50,553 nt of DNA from Methanomassiliicoccales archaeon. Lineage in GTDB: Archaea; Thermoplasmatota; Thermoplasmata; Methanomassiliicoccales; JACIVX01. Shown in pieces: positions 45,265 to 50,553 of the stretch (its first letter is position 1; the number at the start of each line of letters is the position of its first letter). The stretch spans positions 1 to 50,553 of the forward strand of contig JARYLV010000012.1 in NCBI GenBank assembly GCA_029907465.1, written 5' to 3'. Under the pieces are notes generated by a model, which was given only the letters and a program-made list of their open reading frames with translations, had not been told where the DNA came from and ran no database searches. The position numbers and the translations under genes are program-made.

Positions 45265-46035
45265 ATGGAGAATAAACTTAATTGGCCGCTCGTGTCTGGT
45301 GATTACGAACTAGGATCGAACGATTCTCCAGTTGCCATCGTGATCATCGGCAGGGGCATCGTGGATTTGCCTCCTGATCAATTCAATATCAAAGGCACAT
45401 TAAAGACTGAGAATATCGGAATAGAGAAAATCATAGCAAACGTCATAAGTAACCCTAGAATCCGTTTCCTCATTGTTTGTGGAAAAGATGAGTTCGGACA
45501 TTTCCCTGGTGATGCACTAGTCAGTTTGGGTAGAAATGGCGTTGACGAACGAATGAGGATCAAGGGGACAAAGTCTGCAATTCCGTATCTGTGCAATATA
45601 CCAAAGGAAGCCGTTGATCGGTTCATGAAACAGGTGGAAGTGATCGATCTCGTGCATCCTAAAGAAGTCGAAGAGATTATCGCATACGATCCTGCGTACC
45701 ATTTTGACGAGGAAAGAACAGAAGAACTTCTTGAGACGATTGAAGAATGCAACAACCGTGATCCAGGCCCCATGGACGTCGAACCATTTATAGTGGACAG
45801 CCCGGCGCTCATGATGGGGGGATCCTGGATCGGAAAATCACTCAACCTAGCATCAGATAAGTTCGCCTCCCATATGCTCCGACTTTCGAGTGAAAAACTA
45901 GCCACATCGGCATCGCTCGCCGTGGTGTCAGAAGAATTCGGTGTCATGCTCGATCCGATCGACCATGAGATATTTCTCGTTCCTTCAGTTTCTCTTGCCA
46001 TAAAAATCAGATCATATTTGACAGGTGGTGCATAA
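45265..46035 (+). CDS. mtrA: MtrA-like corrinoid protein lacking a membrane anchor
   Basis: 256 residues. The first ~160 match the corrinoid-binding domain of MtrA: WPLVSGDYELGSNDSPVAIVIIG, VCGKDEFGHFPGDALVSLGRNGVD with the cobalt-coordinating His79, and GTKSAIPYL. Canonical MtrA ends in a membrane helix that anchors it in the sodium-pumping Mtr complex. Here the C terminus (to IRSYLTGGA) is polar, so the protein is probably soluble. MtrH starts 2 bases after its stop. A TATA-like CAAAATAAT about 30 bases before the ATG suggests a short leader. It is likely the methyl carrier between MtrH and a CoM methyltransferase. Confidence 0.9.
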   Translation: MENKLNWPLVSGDYELGSNDSPVAIVIIGRGIVDLPPDQFNIKGTLKTENIGIEKIIANVISNPRIRFLIVCGKDEFGHFPGDALVSLGRNGVDERMRIKGTKSAIPYLCNIPKEAVDRFMKQVEVIDLVHPKEVEEIIAYDPAYHFDEERTEELLETIEECNNRDPGPMDVEPFIVDSPALMMGGSWIGKSLNLASDKFASHMLRLSSEKLATSASLAVVSEEFGVMLDPIDHEIFLVPSVSLAIKIRSYLTGGA

Positions 46036-46036
46036 A

Positions 46037-46927
46037 GTGTTCAGATTTCAAAATACACAGCATATTTTTGAGATCGGAGGCATTCCGTTTGGTGGCCAGC
46101 CCGGGATAAGGAGGACCGTAATGATCGGTTCCCTATTCTATCCAGGTCACAGCATCGTTGAAGATCGCGCGCACGGAAAAGTCGATGTTGATCGGTTAGA
46201 GGAAATAATCAATGGCCTCGAAGATACGATTGATGAGACAAAAACACCAGCAGCTCTCATGATCTACGGGGAAACGGCTGAATCGATCGTTTCGTATCTT
46301 AACATTATTTCAGATCGCTCCAGTTTGCCACTTTTCATCGACTCACCAAGCCCGGAAGTCAAATTGGCAGGTGCAAAGAGCGCTACTGAAATGGGTCTTG
46401 CTGAAAGACTAGTCTACAATACCCTAAGCGTTGGAACTTCGAAACAAGAATTTGAAATGGTGAGCCAGATAGGTATCAAAGCGGCAGTGCTTCTCGCGTT
46501 CAACCCGCGCAACTTCGGTGTCAAGGGTAAGATTTACCTATTGGAAAATGGCGATGGCATGTTGGAAGATGGATTAATAGAATTGGCACGTCGTCATGGC
46601 ATCGAAAAGCCGCTTATTGATGTCGCTGTCATGTCGATGGACCAGAGTGCGGGTTCTGCTCTAAGGGCACTGATCGTTTCAAAAGCGAAATGGGGGATCC
46701 CAACGGGCTGTGCGCTTCATAACGTTGTTGAGTCCTGGTCGATGCTTGTAAGATTGAAAGAAAAAGATGCACGGATATACAGGCACGTTGACATCGCATC
46801 CGCGGCAATCCCGATCATGGCCAGTGCGGACTTTGTGATGTACGGTCCGATCGAATATGCCCGAACGGTGTTTCCAATTGCTGCGCTGGCAGATGAACTC
46901 GTGAGGCAGGCGACTTCAGACATTTAG
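46037..46927 (+). CDS. mtrH: MtrH-like methyltransferase subunit
   Basis: 296 residues with the MtrH TIM-barrel: MFRFQNTQHIFEIGGIPFGGQPGIRRTVMIGSLFYPGHSIVED at the start, then DSPSPEVKLAGAKSATEMGLAERLVYNT and the C-terminal MASADFVMYGPIEYARTVFP. MtrH moves the methyl group from methyl-tetrahydromethanopterin (or, in related enzymes, other methyl donors) to the corrinoid of MtrA. The frame is open to a GTG at 46025, but the GTG at 46037 gives the usual N terminus, with AGGTGGTG upstream. It forms a two-gene operon with mtrA; no other Mtr subunit follows. Confidence 0.93.
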   Translation: MFRFQNTQHIFEIGGIPFGGQPGIRRTVMIGSLFYPGHSIVEDRAHGKVDVDRLEEIINGLEDTIDETKTPAALMIYGETAESIVSYLNIISDRSSLPLFIDSPSPEVKLAGAKSATEMGLAERLVYNTLSVGTSKQEFEMVSQIGIKAAVLLAFNPRNFGVKGKIYLLENGDGMLEDGLIELARRHGIEKPLIDVAVMSMDQSAGSALRALIVSKAKWGIPTGCALHNVVESWSMLVRLKEKDARIYRHVDIASAAIPIMASADFVMYGPIEYARTVFPIAALADELVRQATSDI

Positions 46928-47045
46928 TAGAGCTGTTATCGCTAATTGATTTTCGATCCACTCACAACATTGGTTCCCAGTTTCGATCAGATTAATCATT
47001 TAGCTAACTAAATAAAAAATGCTGTGCTTTCACCAGATTGCAATT

Positions 47046-47903
47046 CTAAACAACTATTTCACTTCCGACCGACATCAACTCGAAACCAGTGAATCTGTCC
47101 GAGATGAGTTTCATGGCCTCAAATCCAGTGCAGTGCATTGGGACCACCCTTTCGACTCCTAAGTTCTTCAAGTGGTCCATCGTCTTAAGTAACCTATCTG
47201 TATCACCACAATATAAGTGAAAACCGCCTGCGATCATAAATATCTTCGATCCAGTCGATTTCTTTGCCTGGTGCACGATGTTGACGATACCCGCGTGCCC
47301 GCAACCGACGACGATGATCAACCCTTTTCTTGAGCTGACGTAAAGAACCTGCTCGTCGTTGAAATTATCGCCAACGAGATTTTCGCCTTGCTTGATCACA
47401 TAATTCCCAGGTGCTTCGAAGGGGAATTGACGAGTGATCTCTCCAGACGCCCTTACCCCTTCAACGATCTCGGTCATCGTTGATACGAACTTGATGTTAC
47501 AGGTGGCGAGGCTCTCGGCTACCCTCTCAGGAATTGAGATATCAATCATTTTCTCATTATTGACTGCAAAACGGGGTCTCACTAGAGCTTTCGGATGCAT
47601 GAATATAGGAACGCCCACCTTTGCGAACGCAGCAAGACCCCCTGCATGGTCGTAATGCCCGTGTGTGATGAAAACAGCATCGATTTTGTCTACACTCAAT
47701 CCCAGGAGTGAAAGGTTATGAAGGAGTACTTCTTCTGAAGCACCCGTATCGACAAGCACGCGCTGTCCTTTGTCCGTTTCTATAAGCATCGAGAAGCCAT
47801 GTTCCGAAAGAAAATGTGTTGCTGGTGAGTCTAATCGCTTCACCAATCCCGAGGGCGAGTAGGGAGGTGCTGATGTATTGTCAACAACAGAGATTAGGCG
47901 CAC
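47046..47903 (-). CDS. Metallo-beta-lactamase-fold protein, dihydropterin synthase-like
   Basis: 285 residues. The zinc motif is HGHYDH (81-86), with VVGCGHAGIVNIV and a C-terminal VVPMHCTGFEA. The closest type I know is the archaeal MBL protein that joins the dihydropterin and ribofuranosylaminobenzene phosphate parts of methanopterin (MJ0301-like). This would link it to the C1 carrier used by MtrH. Other MBL hydrolases look similar, so the exact reaction is uncertain. Start is GTG at 47903, overlapping the end of ramA by 10 bases, so the genes are coupled. Confidence 0.85.
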   Translation of the reverse strand: MRLISVVDNTSAPPYSPSGLVKRLDSPATHFLSEHGFSMLIETDKGQRVLVDTGASEEVLLHNLSLLGLSVDKIDAVFITHGHYDHAGGLAAFAKVGVPIFMHPKALVRPRFAVNNEKMIDISIPERVAESLATCNIKFVSTMTEIVEGVRASGEITRQFPFEAPGNYVIKQGENLVGDNFNDEQVLYVSSRKGLIIVVGCGHAGIVNIVHQAKKSTGSKIFMIAGGFHLYCGDTDRLLKTMDHLKNLGVERVVPMHCTGFEAMKLISDRFTGFELMSVGSEIVV

Positions 47904-49555
47904 TTACTGTTCAACTCCTCCCTTTTCACAATCTTCAGTTCATTGAATTTCAAGACACTGTTTGGGCAGACCTGCTCGCAGTTCTTACACGCTGTCCCTA
48001 GGCAATACTCAGTTGCGATTCTAATCCTGTACTCTTTCCGGTCGATTTTCTCGACCTTGAGCGCTTGCTCGGGACATTCCATCTCGCACCTCTTACAACC
48101 TGCACAACCCTCGAATGAACCGATGAGGAAGACACCGACATGCTCAAGAGTCTTCAATCCCTTCGATCCAACTTCTGGAATATCTCTATCAACAATTCTA
48201 AGCGTCTCCTTCGGTCTCACGATATCAGGCAGAGGAGATAAACCTGAGAGTCTCAGCATTTTGTTGTAATATTCCATCGGCATACCCTCGAGCCAATAGG
48301 CGACCTCGTTGATGTAAATGTCCTCGAAGATCTTTGATGTCGCAAACATAATGTGTTTGGAAGCTATCGAATCAGCCACAGACTGCATCATATCCATTAC
48401 CGATGGATCGACCAATAGGTCATAAGCCATCATTAATGAAGTGTTCCCGACCTGCACTGTTTTTTCGACAACACGGGGAACCAGACCACATGTCTGTGCC
48501 TTGTATGGGTCGACGTAAGTACCAGATGCGCCAGCCAAATACATGGTCTTAACATCCGCATCCCTGATCCCTACCTCCTCAATCAAAGTCTTATGTCCTG
48601 CTCGAATCGCTCCCATCGCTTTTCCAGCCTCATGAAGGTCCTTCTCGTTGAATGTTATCCCATCCTGGAAATGAAGAATCCTATCCTTCGTTGCAATTCC
48701 AGGCAATTTGATCAAACCAGTTTCGAGACCAAGAGCCACAGCTGCGACGACGCCTGTTCCCGTAATTCCTCTTGCTTTTATATTGTCGAGTTTCTTAAAA
48801 TCTCCAGTTGAAGGGTTAATCAATGACGCTCTTCGTGGGCCCAGACGCTCGTCGAGAACAAAATTAGCCCAGTACCCATCACTCTCTACACTGAGATCAG
48901 ATATAGCATATGGCGCTGCAAGCATTCCATGTGAGATATGCTGCCCCTCCATAGCGGGACCTGCGGCGGCACTCCCGCTGTATAATTCACCATCATGGTA
49001 TAGCCCCATCTCAGCGTTCGTACCATAGTCTGTGACCATACATGTCTCTTTCTTTTCCAGCATCTTTGACTTAATGATCATTGCAAGGGCATCCGCGCCA
49101 ACCTCGTGCCTGATCGCTGGCGGGATAGCGACCTCCGTCTCAGGCCCTACAGCCGTCAGTCCAATCGCCCCAGCTGTTGTCGTATGTCCCCTTCTATTGG
49201 GTCTTGTTATATTGAAACGCCTGAGAATCGATTCACCAGCGTATGCGAGGTCCCGAATCTCAATGCCTTCAAACATTGAGAGCTGGGCTGGATTTCCGCA
49301 AACAGCAATCCTTACAATCTCTTTGCAATCAACGCCATGAAGTGCTATGAGTTTATCGACAGTCTCGAGAATAATCTTATGGCCCACCTCAGCACCATTT
49401 TCGATCCAAAAATGAAGGTGATCCATTATATTGGCACCTGGCAATGGATGTCTCATCGTAATGGCCGTCGATATGATCTTTCCTTTATTCGATAAATCCA
49501 CTAGATGCGTTCTGTAACCACTAGTTCCCAGATCAAGAGCTATTCCGTAAGCCAT
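47894..49555 (-). CDS. ramA: RamA-type corrinoid activase with C-terminal ferredoxin domain
   Basis: About 553 residues. The N-terminal part has ASKHA ATPase strands (GIALDLGTSGYRTHLVD), a large DUF4445-like middle (TTTAGAIGLTAVGPETE, YGTNAEMGLYHDG, TGTGVVAAVALGLETGLI), and two [4Fe-4S] motifs at the C terminus (CAGCKRCEMECP and CKNCEQVCP). RamA uses ATP and low-potential electrons to re-reduce cobalt(II) of methyltransferase corrinoids to the active cobalt(I). The start ATG at 49555 is preferred over a GTG at 49567. Being next to mtrA-mtrH and an MtaA-like gene, it most likely activates the soluble MtrA. Confidence 0.9.
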   Translation of the reverse strand: MAYGIALDLGTSGYRTHLVDLSNKGKIISTAITMRHPLPGANIMDHLHFWIENGAEVGHKIILETVDKLIALHGVDCKEIVRIAVCGNPAQLSMFEGIEIRDLAYAGESILRRFNITRPNRRGHTTTAGAIGLTAVGPETEVAIPPAIRHEVGADALAMIIKSKMLEKKETCMVTDYGTNAEMGLYHDGELYSGSAAAGPAMEGQHISHGMLAAPYAISDLSVESDGYWANFVLDERLGPRRASLINPSTGDFKKLDNIKARGITGTGVVAAVALGLETGLIKLPGIATKDRILHFQDGITFNEKDLHEAGKAMGAIRAGHKTLIEEVGIRDADVKTMYLAGASGTYVDPYKAQTCGLVPRVVEKTVQVGNTSLMMAYDLLVDPSVMDMMQSVADSIASKHIMFATSKIFEDIYINEVAYWLEGMPMEYYNKMLRLSGLSPLPDIVRPKETLRIVDRDIPEVGSKGLKTLEHVGVFLIGSFEGCAGCKRCEMECPEQALKVEKIDRKEYRIRIATEYCLGTACKNCEQVCPNSVLKFNELKIVKREELNSKCA

Positions 49556-49806
49556 AGGAAGTACCACCGGTAATTATGATTTCCCTATTTAAAAGTGCAC
49601 ATCCTGAGATTCTGGCCGAACGAAATAAACAAAAAATCTGGCATATTTAAGCATTCGCAGGAGAATTATAATAAGATTTTACCGGGCATAGGGAAAAAAT
49701 ATCCACATCGTTTCATCAGCGGACCATGTCGTTTCAATAAATCTCCACATCATCCTTCTTATTGCGCAGTCATCGATCTGCATTATAGATCGACCAGATA
49801 GAATAA

Positions 49807-49838
49807 TAAAAAAATTTAGAAGGGAATCCCGGATTCCC
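49807..49838 (-). terminator. Terminator after the MtaA-like gene
   Basis: On the minus strand a perfect 8-bp stem (GGGAATCC, loop G, GGATTCCC; 49838-49822) is followed by TTCTAAATTTTTTTATT. It lies 12 bases beyond the stop codon of the partial gene. Confidence 0.65.
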
Positions 49839-49849
49839 ATCTTCCAGCT

Positions 49850-50553
49850 CTAACCTTTTACCGCATTTACTAGGGCTTGAATATTGTTTTTCGGTACCCG
49901 CGCGGCAAGGCCGCAACCTGGAGCAACAAGGTGGAATCCTGCCTGCGCAACTCTCTTGGCGTCCCTTGTCACGTCATCAGGTGTTCCTTGGAGCAACGGT
50001 TTCACGACGCCGACATTCCCAATGAGTGCTGCCTTGTTATTCACAATTTCGACTGCCTTCTCTGGAACAACCTTCTCTTCAATGCTCAAGCCGTCAACGC
50101 CTGTCGCCATCATGTGTTCCAAGAGTATCGTTGTATCTCCACAGATGTGGAGAACCCTCTTTGCCTCAACCCCTGAAAACGCTTGCTTGATGTAAGGTGC
50201 AGCAAACTCATCGAACATCTCGCCTGAGAGCATATCGGTTGACGCTGATGGATCGCTCATCACGATGACATCGGCACCTGCGGCAGCAATGGCCTTGACA
50301 TATTGGTGTTCGATTTCGGCCGCGATTTTCAGGAACTTGTGAACTGAGTCAGGATCTGTGATGATCCACAACAGGATGTTCTCAGTCCCGACAAGATGTC
50401 CGGCGATCGTAAATGGCCCTGTCGTCCCAACAACGACTGGTAATTTACCCTCGGCCTTCTTTTTCAAAATCTTTGTCGCTTCGATAACCACTTTCGCACG
50501 ACCACGGCTCGCAAAATCCTTTGGAATTTCCACCTCGCTGGAAGCTTCATACG
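49850..50553 (-). CDS. MtaA/MtbA-like methylcobamide:CoM methyltransferase, 5' end outside window
   Basis: C-terminal ~234 residues of a uroporphyrinogen decarboxylase-fold methyltransferase. The zinc ligands that activate the CoM thiol are visible as HxC in LHICGDTT and Cys in VAPGCGLA. GTTGPFTIAGHLVGTENILLWIITDP and VIVMSDPSASTDMLSGEMFDEFAAPYI are typical of MtaA/MtbA. The open frame continues to the window edge, so the annotated end is not the start. It would transfer the methyl group from a methylated corrinoid, plausibly MtrA here, to CoM. The same fold occurs in HemE, but the C-terminal HxC...C zinc set favours the CoM methyltransferase. Confidence 0.88.
   Translation of the reverse strand, partial: YEASSEVEIPKDFASRGRAKVVIEATKILKKKAEGKLPVVVGTTGPFTIAGHLVGTENILLWIITDPDSVHKFLKIAAEIEHQYVKAIAAAGADVIVMSDPSASTDMLSGEMFDEFAAPYIKQAFSGVEAKRVLHICGDTTILLEHMMATGVDGLSIEEKVVPEKAVEIVNNKAALIGNVGVVKPLLQGTPDDVTRDAKRVAQAGFHLVAPGCGLAARVPKNNIQALVNAVKG

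Overview
The window comes from a methanogenic (or at least methyl-coenzyme M reductase bearing) archaeon. It carries a complete mcrB-mcrD-mcrG-mcrA operon, the MCR activation genes (component A2, McrC and methanogenesis marker proteins 3, 5, 6, 7, 15 and 17), the YcaO/TfuA pair that makes thioglycine in McrA, and corrinoid methyl-transfer genes (MtrA, MtrH, a RamA-type activase and an MtaA/MtbA-like CoM methyltransferase). TATA-like promoters at about -26, several apparently leaderless starts, three DUF835 genes and a STAND/TPR regulator are archaeal. The mcr order without mcrC, plus MtrA/MtrH without other Mtr subunits, suggest a methyl-reducing lineage, plausibly Thermoplasmatota/Methanomassiliicoccales-like. 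That placement is an inference.

Layout. 1-8.6 kb: cupin, DUF835, a cysteine-rich unknown, a radical SAM enzyme, a UxaA-family lyase, class II ribonucleotide reductase and TrpB2. 8.6-14 kb: a gene-poor kilobase, two convergent DUF835 genes, a 914-residue winged-helix/STAND/TPR regulator, and a small exported protein built from four LGIPGNDPH repeats. 14-25.5 kb: housekeeping and metal genes (epimerase, HAD, RidA, CopA, YHS, FAD oxidase, MobB, MoaA). A 1.2-kb gap at 21.8-23.0 kb holds two multi-helix, GC-rich segments that look like large structured RNAs. 25-34 kb: ArsR and DUF123, the minus-strand marker operon mmp3-6-5-15-17-7, then atwA-mcrC. 34-43.3 kb: a DUF4443/DUF2111-like regulator, small genes, the mcr operon, and ycaO-tfuA. 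43.4-50.5 kb: an Lrp regulator, a DUF169 protein, mtrA-mtrH, a metallo-beta-lactamase-fold protein, ramA, and the 3' part of an MtaA-like gene.

How it fits together. The 25-43 kb region looks like one MCR production and activation island: structural subunits, cofactor-site modification (YcaO/TfuA) and ATP-driven reductive activation (A2, McrC, Mmp proteins). Two homologous ~190-residue proteins of unknown function sit at two separate places in it. A near-identical palindrome (GGATGGA...TCCATCC) occurs next to the mcr promoter and in the promoter of the winged-helix DUF2111-type gene divergent from atwA. This suggests a dedicated regulator of MCR. The 44-50.5 kb region looks like a soluble corrinoid methyltransferase module feeding methyl groups to CoM without the membrane Mtr complex.

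No tRNA, rRNA, CRISPR array or insertion sequence was recognised.
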